From DAOTWY01 sp003696565 (GTDB lineage Bacteria > Chloroflexota > Anaerolineae > Aggregatilineales > Phototrophicaceae): DNA of 64,000 nucleotides. The stretch spans positions 83,756-147,755 of the forward strand of contig DAOTWY010000038.1 in the NCBI GenBank assembly GCA_034435635.1, given 5' to 3'. Below, piece after piece: positions 24,728 through 33,792 of the stretch. The number at the start of each line of letters is the position of its first letter. Position 1 is the first letter of the stretch. Under the pieces are notes generated by a model, which saw only the letters and a list, made by a program, of their open reading frames with translations, did no database searches and was not told the origin of the DNA. A program made the translations under genes and the position numbers.

Positions 24728-27700
24728 TTGGATATATCTAAGATTAAGAACTATGCCCGTACAGCCGATGTGCAAGAACTTCCCTCACTGATTGAAGTCC
24801 AATTACAATCTTTTGAGTGGTTCATCCGTGAAGGGCTAATTGAGCTATTTGACGAAATCAGCCCAATTGAAAGCTTTAATGGTAACTTACGGTTGTATCT
24901 ACCCGGCAACAGCCCAGAAGCAGAACAGTTTGGGCTGACATATTGGTTTGAAGAACCGAAATACAGCAAGGAACTATGCCTAGAACGTGATATGTCCTAT
25001 GCGGCTCCGCTGTATATTCGTGTAGCGTTGGTCAACCGTGAAGCCGGTGATGAAGTCGTCATCTCCGATATTTTCATGGGTGACTTCCCTATCATGACGG
25101 AAAAAGGCACGTTTATTATCAATGGAACCGAACGTGTCGTCGTCAGCCAGTTAATCCGTTCTCCAGGGGTCTATTTTGATGCAGAAGAAGATCGTACCAC
25201 CGGTCGCCTGCTAGCAAACGCCAAACTCATCCCAGATCGTGGGGCATGGATGGAGTTTGAAACCCGCAAAACAGACCACCTCACCATCAAGTTCAACCGT
25301 AAACGCACCATCCCCGTTACCATCTTGTTACGGGCATTGGCGGCAGTCGATGATGGCTTGCCAGCAGAGCTTTCTCCTATCCAAACGGGCGAAGATGATG
25401 AGCTACTAGCACTCTATGCCGAAGTTGATGACAACGAAGCGCATCAATTCATCGCAAGTACTATCAAAGTTGAACCTCAGTGGGAATTGAAAAAAGACCA
25501 GACAATTGCAGAAGCCGCATTGCTGGAATTTTATAAACGGATGCGCCCAGGAGACCCCCCAACCTTGGATAACGCCCGTGAATATCTACAAAGCCAACTA
25601 TTTGATCAACGGCGTTATGACCTAGAGCGTGTTGGGCGGTATAAACTCAACCAACGGTTGAATCTAGATGGCACTATTTCCCGCAAAATCCGCACCGTCA
25701 CCAAAGCTGATATTGTCAAATTGGTCGAGCGGATGATTTTAATCAACAACGGCAAAGTTGGACCGGATGATATTGATCATCTAGGTAATCGTCGCGTTAA
25801 AACCGTTGGCGAATTGATTATGAATAAGCTGCGCGTAGGGCTACGCCGGACTGAGCGCGTCGTCAAAGAGCGCATGTCCATCCGCGAGACAGATAACCTC
25901 ACGCCTGTTAGCTTAATCAACATCCGCCCAGTGGTTGCCGCCATTCGTGAGTTCTTTGGCTCATCACAGCTTTCCCAATTTATGGAACAAACCAACCCCT
26001 TAGCGGAATTAACCCACAAGCGCACTTTATCCGCACTTGGTCCTGGTGGGTTGCGGCGTGAGCGTGCCGGGTTCGATGTTCGTGACGTGCATCATAGTCA
26101 TTATGGGCGCATTTGCCCCATTGAAACGCCAGAAGGTCCCAACATCGGTTTGATCGGTCGTTTGGCAAGCTATGCGCGGGTCAATGAATATGGTTTTATT
26201 GAAACGCCCTATCGTAAAGTCATCAAATTCCTGGAATTAGATGATGAGCGCATTTTAGGGCGTGAACTCCGCGATGATATTGAGGATAAAGATGGCAATT
26301 TGCTAGCAGAAGAAGGGACAATTATTGATGAAGCTGTCCTGAATACCCTTAAAAAAGCTGGCATTGAAAAAGTACCTGTTGTTCCCTTCGTCACGCCAGA
26401 AATTGTCTATCTTTCAGCAGATGCAGAAGACAACTACGTCATCGCCCAGGCAAATACCCCTGTGGATTCGATGATGCAAATTTCAACCAATCGCGTATCA
26501 GCACGGCATAATCAATTGTTCACCATTGTACCACGCCAACGCATCGACTATATGGACGTTGCCCCACGTCAAATCGTAGGGATTAGCGCGGCGTTGATTC
26601 CCTTCTTGGAGCATGACGACGCAAATCGTGCTTTGATGGGGTCTAACATGCAGCGTCAGGCTGTGCCGTTGCTCAAACCAGAGGTCTCCCGCGTGACTAC
26701 CGGTATGGAAAGCCAAGCCGCTTACGATAGCGGTCAGGTGTTGATCAGTGAGGTTAGTGGCGAAGTCACCAGTGTACAAGGCGAGCGCATTGTCATCCGC
26801 ATGGAAAATGGCGAAGAAAAAGTCTATCGCCTACGAAAATATGATCGCTCTAATCAATCCACCTGCATCGACCAACGCCCCGTCGTCCGTAAAGGGGAAT
26901 ACGTCCACGCCGGGCAAATTATCGCCGATAGCTCATCCACCGTTTACGGCAATTTGGCATTAGGTCATGATGTCTTAGCGGCATTCCTCTCCTGGGATGG
27001 TGGTAACTATGAGGACGCGCTGCTTATCAGTGAAGAAATGCTGCGTAATGACAAGTTTACCAGCATCCACATTGAAAAACATGAAGTCGAAGCACGGGAT
27101 ACCAAACTCGGACCGGAAGAGATCACCTACGACATTCCCAACGTCGGTGAAGAAGCCCTTAAAGACCTAGACGAATTTGGGATTATTCGCATTGGGGCAG
27201 AAGTTGGACCCAACGACATCTTAGTTGGTAAGATCACCCCCAAAGGGGAAAAAGAACTCAGTCCAGAAGAGAAATTGCTCCGTGCAATTTTTGGTGAACA
27301 AGCCCGCGAAGTCAAAGACTCTTCCTTGCGCCTGCCACACGGTGATCGTGGTAAGGTGGTGGATGTTAAAACCTTCACCCGCGAAGAACACCGAGACTTA
27401 CCCGCTGGCGTAGAAAAAATGGTGCGGGTCAGCGTGGCACAGCGTCGTAAATTAACCGTTGGAGATAAAATGGCAGGTCGTCATGGTAACAAAGGCGTGA
27501 TCTCACGTATTGTCGCCATTGAAGATATGCCCTACTTAGAAGATGGTACTCCTGTTGAAATCATCCTCAACCCAACCGGTGTTCCAGGACGTATGAATAT
27601 CGGGCAGGTTTTGGAGTTGCATCTCGGCTGGGCTGCGGATCGACTCGGCTTCCGTGCCATCACACCAGTGTTTGACGGCGCAAAAGAATATGAAATCCGT

Positions 27701-28657
27701 GCCGATATGGGGCGCGCCTGGATGATTGATGAAGCCTGGGGTGAAATCACTGAACGGGCATGGGCATGGATCAAAAGCTTTGATTATGATCCTGACGATT
27801 TACAAGATGACGATGAAGTACGTCGTTTGTTTATCCATGAATGGCTCAAAGATGATCCTAAATACAACACTGATCTGCTCATCACAGATCAAAATTATGC
27901 CCGTCGCGCCGTATTATATGAGTGGCTGACAGAAAAAGGCTATAACCCCGACGACATCCTGATGTTTGATACGACTGGTCTCAGTGTAGAAGAGCGCGCC
28001 CGCCGCGATGACAACGCCATTGATGCACTCTATCGTCTGTGGGTCGCCAAATATTCACCAGACACGGTCATTCCAGAAGGAGCAGACCCCAAGGAAGTAC
28101 AACGTATTGCTGATCGTGTCATGTTTGAAGTTGGGCAGCCTATCCCGCTTTATGGCAAGCATAAACTCTATGATGGACGCACCGGTGATCCATTTGATAA
28201 TCCGGTTGCAGTAGGATATGTCCATATGCTCAAGCTCGCTCACTTGGTAGAGGACAAAGTTCACGCACGTTCAACCGGACCTTACTCCTTAGTGACCCAA
28301 CAACCGCTTGGCGGTAAGGCACAATTTGGTGGGCAGCGGTTCGGTGAGATGGAAGTGTGGGCGTTAGAAGCATACGGTGCAGCCTATACCCTACAGGAAA
28401 TGTTGACCGTTAAATCGGACGACGTACAAGGACGTGTTAAGACTTATGAGTCAATCGTCAAAGGTGAGCCAATTGAAGAACCAGGCATCCCAACCAGTTT
28501 CCGCGTATTGGTCAAGGAACTGCAAAGCCTCGGTCTTGCTGTAGAAGCCATCACAGATAGCGGTGAAATTCTCAGCTTTGGTAAAGACGATGACCAAAAC
28601 AAACAGCCCAAAATGCCTACAGGTATTTTTGGTAAGATCGACTCTGAATCAGAGTAA
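24728..28657 (+). CDS. rpoB: DNA-directed RNA polymerase subunit beta
   Basis: A 1309-residue beta subunit. The rifampicin region SSQLSQFMEQTNPLAELTHK and GPGGLRRERAGFDVRDVHHS (~415-455) is clear. So are CPIETPEGPNIGLIGRLASY, GDKMAGRHGNKGVISRIV and VHARSTGPYSLVTQQPLGGK with GEMEVWALEAYGA near the C-terminus. A lineage-specific ~120-residue insertion (about 1010-1140) precedes YDGRTGDPFDNPVAVGYVHMLKLAHLV. TTG 24728 is chosen because AAGGAG lies 7 bp upstream; an upstream TTG at 24707 has no ribosome site. rpoC does not follow, which is unusual. Confidence 0.97.
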   Translation: MDISKIKNYARTADVQELPSLIEVQLQSFEWFIREGLIELFDEISPIESFNGNLRLYLPGNSPEAEQFGLTYWFEEPKYSKELCLERDMSYAAPLYIRVALVNREAGDEVVISDIFMGDFPIMTEKGTFIINGTERVVVSQLIRSPGVYFDAEEDRTTGRLLANAKLIPDRGAWMEFETRKTDHLTIKFNRKRTIPVTILLRALAAVDDGLPAELSPIQTGEDDELLALYAEVDDNEAHQFIASTIKVEPQWELKKDQTIAEAALLEFYKRMRPGDPPTLDNAREYLQSQLFDQRRYDLERVGRYKLNQRLNLDGTISRKIRTVTKADIVKLVERMILINNGKVGPDDIDHLGNRRVKTVGELIMNKLRVGLRRTERVVKERMSIRETDNLTPVSLINIRPVVAAIREFFGSSQLSQFMEQTNPLAELTHKRTLSALGPGGLRRERAGFDVRDVHHSHYGRICPIETPEGPNIGLIGRLASYARVNEYGFIETPYRKVIKFLELDDERILGRELRDDIEDKDGNLLAEEGTIIDEAVLNTLKKAGIEKVPVVPFVTPEIVYLSADAEDNYVIAQANTPVDSMMQISTNRVSARHNQLFTIVPRQRIDYMDVAPRQIVGISAALIPFLEHDDANRALMGSNMQRQAVPLLKPEVSRVTTGMESQAAYDSGQVLISEVSGEVTSVQGERIVIRMENGEEKVYRLRKYDRSNQSTCIDQRPVVRKGEYVHAGQIIADSSSTVYGNLALGHDVLAAFLSWDGGNYEDALLISEEMLRNDKFTSIHIEKHEVEARDTKLGPEEITYDIPNVGEEALKDLDEFGIIRIGAEVGPNDILVGKITPKGEKELSPEEKLLRAIFGEQAREVKDSSLRLPHGDRGKVVDVKTFTREEHRDLPAGVEKMVRVSVAQRRKLTVGDKMAGRHGNKGVISRIVAIEDMPYLEDGTPVEIILNPTGVPGRMNIGQVLELHLGWAADRLGFRAITPVFDGAKEYEIRADMGRAWMIDEAWGEITERAWAWIKSFDYDPDDLQDDDEVRRLFIHEWLKDDPKYNTDLLITDQNYARRAVLYEWLTEKGYNPDDILMFDTTGLSVEERARRDDNAIDALYRLWVAKYSPDTVIPEGADPKEVQRIADRVMFEVGQPIPLYGKHKLYDGRTGDPFDNPVAVGYVHMLKLAHLVEDKVHARSTGPYSLVTQQPLGGKAQFGGQRFGEMEVWALEAYGAAYTLQEMLTVKSDDVQGRVKTYESIVKGEPIEEPGIPTSFRVLVKELQSLGLAVEAITDSGEILSFGKDDDQNKQPKMPTGIFGKIDSESE

Positions 28658-28687
28658 CCTCATTAGAAACACTATTTATGAGTAGCA

Positions 28688-28713
28688 TTGCCAGGAGATT
28701 TATCCCTTGGCAA
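28688..28713. repeat. Palindromic repeat, copy 2
   Basis: TTGCCA (28688-28693) and TGGCAA (28708-28713) flank GGAGATTTATCCCT, 31 bp after the rpoB stop. The core and arms match the element at 14226-14251, including the following AAC..GCT. It may be a dispersed REP-like unit. Confidence 0.6.
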
Positions 28714-28765
28714 CCGCTTTTCTCACCTAATCTATTTGAGGTACAAGCCGCTTTTAAGGTAAAAT

Positions 28766-28793
28766 AAGGGTAGCCCGATGAGCTACCCTTTTT
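28766..28793 (+). terminator. Intrinsic terminator after rpoB
   Basis: AAGGGTAGC (28766-28774) and GCTACCCTT (28782-28790) form a 9-bp stem with a 7-base loop. A T-run follows (28789-28793). It closes the rpoB transcript before any further gene. Confidence 0.88.
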
Positions 28794-28815
28794 CTATGCC
28801 ACGCAGTTTATATAC

Positions 28816-28834
28816 ATAGGGGTTTTTCCCCTAT
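28816..28834. repeat. Perfect hairpin upstream of the radical SAM gene
   Basis: ATAGGGG (28816-28822) and CCCCTAT (28828-28834) form a 7-bp stem around TTTTT, 53 bp before the start of the aminomutase-like gene. It could be a second terminator for readthrough from rpoB or part of a leader. Confidence 0.5.
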
Positions 28835-28886
28835 CATCCTTAAAGACAAATATAACTTGCTGATAAAATTACTGGAGTATTGTAAT

Positions 28887-30245
28887 ATGAGACAAGCATT
28901 TAAGATCGAAGGCACGCCGCCTAAGTATCGTGCTTTTACATTGCAAACTTTTCAAAAAATCCCACAAATCGCTCGATTATCCAAAGAAGAAAAATTTGCT
29001 ATTAAAGTCGTTGGCAATGTGCTACCTTTCCGTGTCAATAATTACGTCATAGAAGAATTGATCGATTGGGACAATTACCAAGATGACCCTATCTTCACCC
29101 TAACATTCCCCCAAAAAGGGATGCTCATACCAACTCATTTTAATCAAATGGCAACGCTATTAAAACAAGGTGCATCATCACAAGTCATCCACAAAACAGC
29201 CAATGCTATTCGTATGCAGCTTAACCCCCACCCCGCCGGACAAATAGAACACAATGTTCCTCAGGTTGATGGTATTAAGCTGACAGGCGTGCAACACAAA
29301 TATCGAGAGACTGTGTTATTCTTCCCCAGCCAGGGGCAAACATGCCATGCATATTGCTCATTCTGTTTTCGTTGGCCCCAGTTTGTAGGTATAGATGAAC
29401 TCAAATTTGCAATGAAAGAAACGCAATTGCTTATCAAATATCTTCGGCAGCACCCGGAGGTAACAGATATTTTATTCACCGGTGGCGATCCAATGATTAT
29501 GCGGACAAAAGCGTTCGCTTCTTACATCGAACCAATCCTGCAAGCTAATCTACCGAATATCAAGACCATTCGCATTGGTACCAAATCATTAAGTTATTGG
29601 CCCTATCGGTTCCTCACGGATTCTGATGCAGATGCAATGCTAGACTTATTCAAGCGAATCGTTGATTCTGGTATCCATTTGGCAATCATGGCACATTTTA
29701 ATCATCCGAGAGAACTTCAAACACACGCACTAGAAGCAGCGGTAGAACGAATTCGTAGTACAGGCGCACAAATCCGTACACAATCCCCTATCCTTGCACA
29801 TATTAATGATGATGCAAAAACCTGGGCAACCATGTGGCAACAACAAGTTAATTTAGGGATGATCCCTTACTATATGTTTATCGTCCGAGATACCGGCGCA
29901 CAACATTTTTTTGGTATCCCACTTGTTCGTGCCTGGGAGATTTTCCGTGATGCCTATAAGCAAGTCAGCGGTATTTGCCGTACTGTACGTGGACCAAGTG
30001 CTAGTGCCAAACCCGGCAAAATTCAAATTCTGGGCGTAACACAAGTGGCTGGTAAAAAAGTCATTGCTATGCGTTTTATACAGGGACGTAATCCTAATTG
30101 GGTGCATCGTCCATTTTTTGGTGAATATGACGACAAAGCCATTTGGCCCACTGAATTATCCCCCGCATTTGGTGAGAAACAGTTTTTCTTCGAGCAAGAT
30201 GAAAAACAGATGCTTGTTGATAAACAAACAGCAACCACAGCTTAA
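28887..30245 (+). CDS. Lysine 2,3-aminomutase-like radical SAM protein
   Basis: A 452-residue radical SAM enzyme of the KamA family, which normally uses PLP and a 4Fe-4S cluster to move an amino group. The cluster motif is CHAYCSFCF (CX3CX2C, ~153-161). SAM-contact TDILFTGGDPMIM and the segment SAKPGKIQILG (~375) are visible; the latter's Lys matches the expected PLP-lysine region. The usual PGGGGK signature is replaced, so the substrate may not be lysine. ATG 28887 is preceded by GGAG. The gene is monocistronic, between an rpoB terminator and an inverted repeat. Confidence 0.85.
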   Translation: MRQAFKIEGTPPKYRAFTLQTFQKIPQIARLSKEEKFAIKVVGNVLPFRVNNYVIEELIDWDNYQDDPIFTLTFPQKGMLIPTHFNQMATLLKQGASSQVIHKTANAIRMQLNPHPAGQIEHNVPQVDGIKLTGVQHKYRETVLFFPSQGQTCHAYCSFCFRWPQFVGIDELKFAMKETQLLIKYLRQHPEVTDILFTGGDPMIMRTKAFASYIEPILQANLPNIKTIRIGTKSLSYWPYRFLTDSDADAMLDLFKRIVDSGIHLAIMAHFNHPRELQTHALEAAVERIRSTGAQIRTQSPILAHINDDAKTWATMWQQQVNLGMIPYYMFIVRDTGAQHFFGIPLVRAWEIFRDAYKQVSGICRTVRGPSASAKPGKIQILGVTQVAGKKVIAMRFIQGRNPNWVHRPFFGEYDDKAIWPTELSPAFGEKQFFFEQDEKQMLVDKQTATTA

Positions 30246-30263
30246 GAAACAGGTCTAGAATCT

Positions 30264-30322
30264 ATGCGGACAACAGCAATAAAACTTACACACATCATAC
30301 TTTGCCTAATAATTGTCCGCAT
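30264..30322. repeat. 10-bp inverted repeat between the aminomutase-like gene and nfi
   Basis: ATGCGGACAA (30264-30273) and TTGTCCGCAT (30313-30322) are perfect complements separated by 39 bp, occupying most of the gap. An imperfect direct copy of the right arm (TAATCGTCCATC, ~30336) follows. There is no T-run. It could be a regulatory site for one of the two genes or a 3' stabilising hairpin. Confidence 0.6.
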
Positions 30323-30364
30323 CATTTCATCCTTAATAATCGTCCATCCTCATAAGGTATTATT

Positions 30365-31030
30365 GTGAATATCACGACACTGCATCAGTGGGCTATCAGC
30401 CCAAAGCAAGCCGTTCAATTACAAAAAACGCTCGCCAGCAAAATCATTGATAACACGCCTCTTCATACACACGATATTCAATATGTTGCCGGCGTGGATG
30501 TTAGTGTCAAAAACAATATTTCACGGGCGGCAGTGGTTGTCTTGCGCTTCCCCGAACTCACTGTAACTGAGACGGTTACCGCAACCATGCCTACCCCCTT
30601 CCCTTATATCCCTGGTTTATTGAGTTTTCGGGAAGGTCCGGTACTCGTCCAAGCATTTGAACAACTACACCAAGAGCCAGATGTTTTCATTTTTGATGGC
30701 ATGGGGCGGATGCACCCACGACGCATCGGCATTGCTTCACATATTGGATTATGGCTCAATAAGCCTACGATTGGTTGTGGCAAAACACACTTTATCGGCA
30801 CATACGATGAACCAGATAACACACGCGGCGCGTATTGTCATGTCATGGATCACGGTGAGATAGTGGGCGTTGTGCTACGCACTCGTACAAACGTCAAACC
30901 CGTGTATATCTCAACTGGACATCGAATTAATCTCGAATCTGCCATCACAATCACACTAGCTTGCACGCCCAAATATCGCTTACCAGAACCAATTCGTCAG
31001 GCACATAATGCAGCAGGATCAGTCTTATGA
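30365..31030 (+). CDS. nfi: Endonuclease V
   Basis: A 221-residue deoxyinosine-specific endonuclease, which nicks DNA near deaminated adenine to start alternative excision repair. Family blocks are complete: YVAGVDVSVK with the first catalytic Asp (~40), FPYIPGLLSFREGPVLVQAF (~80) and FIFDGMGRMHPRRIGIASHIG (~107-127, second Asp and His). IGCGKTHFIGTY follows. The start is GTG 30365 with AAGGT upstream. It is probably a single gene. Confidence 0.94.
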   Translation: MNITTLHQWAISPKQAVQLQKTLASKIIDNTPLHTHDIQYVAGVDVSVKNNISRAAVVVLRFPELTVTETVTATMPTPFPYIPGLLSFREGPVLVQAFEQLHQEPDVFIFDGMGRMHPRRIGIASHIGLWLNKPTIGCGKTHFIGTYDEPDNTRGAYCHVMDHGEIVGVVLRTRTNVKPVYISTGHRINLESAITITLACTPKYRLPEPIRQAHNAAGSVL

Positions 31031-31078
31031 AGACTAATCCAATATGAAACAACGCTCAATGACAACAGTTACTAGAGA

Positions 31079-32008
31079 CTAAACATCTTCATATTCACGC
31101 AAGGCATCAAATACGCCACGTAGCAATTCTAAAAAGCGGAATTCCCCATCAGTATACATTGCACTGATGATGTATGTGCTGCTGCCAACCTGCACAATTC
31201 CGGCATCATTTGTTACTCGCCCCACTGGGGAATCTTCCGCAGGGATAACGCCATCCTTGCCGATGTATTCTCCCCATACACGTTCAATAAATGACTGATA
31301 TTCATCCGCCTGTAAGGAGAGCAACCAGCGTGTCGTATCAACTGCCTCCTGTGCCTGTGGATGAACGGCATCAAACCGCCCACGCTGCAATAATCGCAAG
31401 TAAAATTCAGTAAGGTTGTTTGGCGTATACAGGTTATCCATCTCATAACGCACATTATCCTGCTGCACATAGCGCGTTTCTAGTGATGGCGCAAACCGTT
31501 CATCGGTTGTCTCACCGGTGGGGCTGCCTGCCCAATTCCATCGATAAATCCCCGCCGGAATTCGCAACACCTCACTGACAAAATTATTAAACTTTTCAAT
31601 AGCATTCCCTGAATGCCAAGCATATTGTGCAGTTTCTTGCAGTAAATTACCCGTCAGGGGATTGTTGCTATAAACCGCAACCCGAAACACCGGCGAATCA
31701 TCTGTTAACTGCCATAGCTCACGCGGGGTATACCACAAATAATATAAGACCGCCAACGCCTTAAAACAGCTTGCCACAGGATACAGCGTATAGGCGTTTT
31801 TTGTGATGCGGAAAAATTCATAACCATCATCAAATGATACCGCCCGCAGATCAAAGCCGATGTTTTCCCCCGCTAACAGGGTGCTAACGCGCTCCTCCAA
31901 GCGGCGGAATTTTGCCGGTGGCGAATCCGGCGCAGCGTAAGCCATCATCGGGAATGCCAGGCTTGTACCACCCATCAGCTTAAGAAATGTTCGACGTGAG
32001 AACTTCAT
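31079..32008 (-). CDS. Exported serine hydrolase of the class A beta-lactamase fold
   Basis: A 309-residue protein with a twin-arginine-type signal, FSRRTFLKLMGGTSLAFPMMAYA, so probably exported folded. The mature part resembles class A beta-lactamase/PBP-like enzymes: ASCFK fits the SxxK nucleophile motif and YSNNPL fits the SxN motif (~125). The KTG box position reads RVTNDAG, so the third motif is altered and beta-lactam hydrolysis is doubtful. ATG 32008 overlaps the HAD gene stop by 4 bp (ATGA), supporting this start over an upstream in-frame one at 32047. Confidence 0.75.
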   Translation of the reverse strand: MKFSRRTFLKLMGGTSLAFPMMAYAAPDSPPAKFRRLEERVSTLLAGENIGFDLRAVSFDDGYEFFRITKNAYTLYPVASCFKALAVLYYLWYTPRELWQLTDDSPVFRVAVYSNNPLTGNLLQETAQYAWHSGNAIEKFNNFVSEVLRIPAGIYRWNWAGSPTGETTDERFAPSLETRYVQQDNVRYEMDNLYTPNNLTEFYLRLLQRGRFDAVHPQAQEAVDTTRWLLSLQADEYQSFIERVWGEYIGKDGVIPAEDSPVGRVTNDAGIVQVGSSTYIISAMYTDGEFRFLELLRGVFDALREYEDV

Positions 32009-32841
32009 CGCGTTTGACGTTTCGCCCTTAATCGTCCCTGATACCATTCATGCCCTGCCCAGGCACGGATCAATTCCGGCAGTCCATCATACGCAACATC
32101 CGCCCAAATATCGGTTGATAGTAAGTCCTCCGGGGTAGTCACCCCAGTAAAAACCAGGGCTGTTTTCATCCCAGCTTGCTGCCCCCCTAAAATATCTGTG
32201 TTCAAACGATCACCCACCATCAGAGTCTCATCGGGCGATGTCCCTAAAATTTTGAGGGCTGCTTCAAACATTGGAGGATACGGTTTTCCGATAATTGTCG
32301 CTTGTACATCTGTAGCAGCTTCTAACAGCGCAATAAAGCTCCCCGCCCCTGGCACTAACCCTTCCGGCGTGGGAAATGTCTTATCTGGATTTGTACCAAT
32401 AAACGCTGCTCCTTGACGAATTGCCAGCGTTGCCCGGCGCAGATCATCATAAGTCACATCGAATTTAACCCCTGCCACGACAACATCTGGTGGGGTATCG
32501 CTTTCCACATCAAAGCCTGCTTCTATCAAAGCCTGCCGTAAGCCATGCATCCCAAATGGATAAATAACCGTCCCAGCTGGATAATGTGCTTGTAGGTAAG
32601 CAGCTGTCGCAATTGATGATGTAATAATTGCCGATTCAGATACACCTGTTACCCCCATTCTCGTCAGTTTATTGACATAATCTGTTGGGGTTTTACTGCT
32701 ATTGTTTGTCGCCAAAACAAATGGGATATTCGCCTCATGAAACCATTCAAATAATGTCACAAGGGCAGGCAATGGTTCATCACCACGCCATAACACCCCA
32801 TCCATATCTAATACAACACCTTTAATTTTTGTGAATTTCAT
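32005..32841 (-). CDS. HAD-superfamily hydrolase, NagD/class IIA type
   Basis: A 278-residue phosphatase-like protein. Motif I is VVLDMDGVLWRG (~9-20), motif II VLATNNSSK (~42-50) and the C-terminal motif LMVGDRLNTDILGGQQAGMKTALVFTG (~215-241). The C2A cap with GMHGLRQAL and PDVVVAGVKFD marks it as the NagD/4-nitrophenylphosphatase group. The substrate is probably a small phosphorylated metabolite but cannot be named. It is translationally coupled to the downstream exported serine hydrolase. Confidence 0.88.
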   Translation of the reverse strand: MKFTKIKGVVLDMDGVLWRGDEPLPALVTLFEWFHEANIPFVLATNNSSKTPTDYVNKLTRMGVTGVSESAIITSSIATAAYLQAHYPAGTVIYPFGMHGLRQALIEAGFDVESDTPPDVVVAGVKFDVTYDDLRRATLAIRQGAAFIGTNPDKTFPTPEGLVPGAGSFIALLEAATDVQATIIGKPYPPMFEAALKILGTSPDETLMVGDRLNTDILGGQQAGMKTALVFTGVTTPEDLLSTDIWADVAYDGLPELIRAWAGHEWYQGRLRAKRQTR

Positions 32842-32928
32842 TGTTCAATTTTCGAGTTTTTGCCAAATTAAGGTTATTATAATGCTAATTTCTGGGAATG
32901 TGTTGAGTCAATCCAGAGGGAACAAGTC

Positions 32929-33792
32929 ATGACTTTTTCAATTGTTGGGTATGATCCAGAAGAACAAGCTTGGGGCATTGCTGTCGCCAGCAAATTTTTA
33001 GCAGTGGGGTCAGTTGTCCCGTGGGCACAAGCCGGCGTTGGGGCTATCGCCACCCAAGCCTGGGCAAACGTGAGCTATGGACCAAATGGCTTAAAACTCC
33101 TAGCAGAAGGCAAAACTGCCCAGGAGACGCTTGATCTATTACTAGCTAACGATCCTGAAAAGGCTAAGCGGCAAGTTGGTATTGTGGATCGGTATGGCAA
33201 CTCAGCCGCCTTTACCGGAGAAAATTGCCTAGACTGGGCTGGTCATAAAACTGGACAATATTATGCCTGCCAAGGCAATATCTTAACCGGAGAAGAAACC
33301 GTTAACGCTATGGTTGAAGCCTTTTTAAACACATCTGGTGAGTTAAGTGATCGTCTGCTCGCTGCACTATTAGCCGGAGATACCATCGGCGGGGATAGTC
33401 GTGGGAAGCAATCCGCCGCATTATATGTTGTACGGGCAAACGCTGGCTACGGCGGGGACAACGACCGTTACATTGATCTTCGCGTGGATGATGACCCAGA
33501 GCCTGTACACAAGCTCAAAACCTTGTTAGCAACCCATCATCTGTTTTTTGGTCGTTCAAATGATATTGAATTTGTCGAGATTGATAAAGACATTGCCGCG
33601 GAACTGCAAGAGATGTTACATCGACAAGGTTACTATGCTGGCAAAGTCACTGGTGAATGGGACGATATGAGCAAGGTCGCTTTTTGGACGATGATCGGCA
33701 ACGAAAACCTAGAAGAACGTTGGAACATTAATGAAACACCAGATAAAATTGACCGCGTTGTACTGAATTATCTCCGTGAGCGGTTTGGTTAA
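32929..33792 (+). CDS. DUF1028 family protein with C-terminal peptidoglycan-binding-like domain
   Basis: A 287-residue protein. Residues 1-~210 are the DUF1028 domain (TFSIVGYDPEEQAWGIAVAS, VGAIATQAWANVSYGP, GDSRGKQSAALYVV), an Ntn-hydrolase-like fold of unknown reaction. Residues ~225-285 (ELQEMLHRQGYYAGKVTGEW, then WNINE) resemble the helical peptidoglycan-binding-like tail common in this family. There is no signal peptide. Its 3' end overlaps the next gene by 17 bp, so the two are co-expressed. Function is unknown. Confidence 0.85.
   Translation: MTFSIVGYDPEEQAWGIAVASKFLAVGSVVPWAQAGVGAIATQAWANVSYGPNGLKLLAEGKTAQETLDLLLANDPEKAKRQVGIVDRYGNSAAFTGENCLDWAGHKTGQYYACQGNILTGEETVNAMVEAFLNTSGELSDRLLAALLAGDTIGGDSRGKQSAALYVVRANAGYGGDNDRYIDLRVDDDPEPVHKLKTLLATHHLFFGRSNDIEFVEIDKDIAAELQEMLHRQGYYAGKVTGEWDDMSKVAFWTMIGNENLEERWNINETPDKIDRVVLNYLRERFG

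Noticed and set aside
31079..32008. Beta-lactam resistance gene
   Set aside because: The fold fits class A, but the KTG box is absent and the gene is paired with a HAD phosphatase, so a resistance role is not supported.
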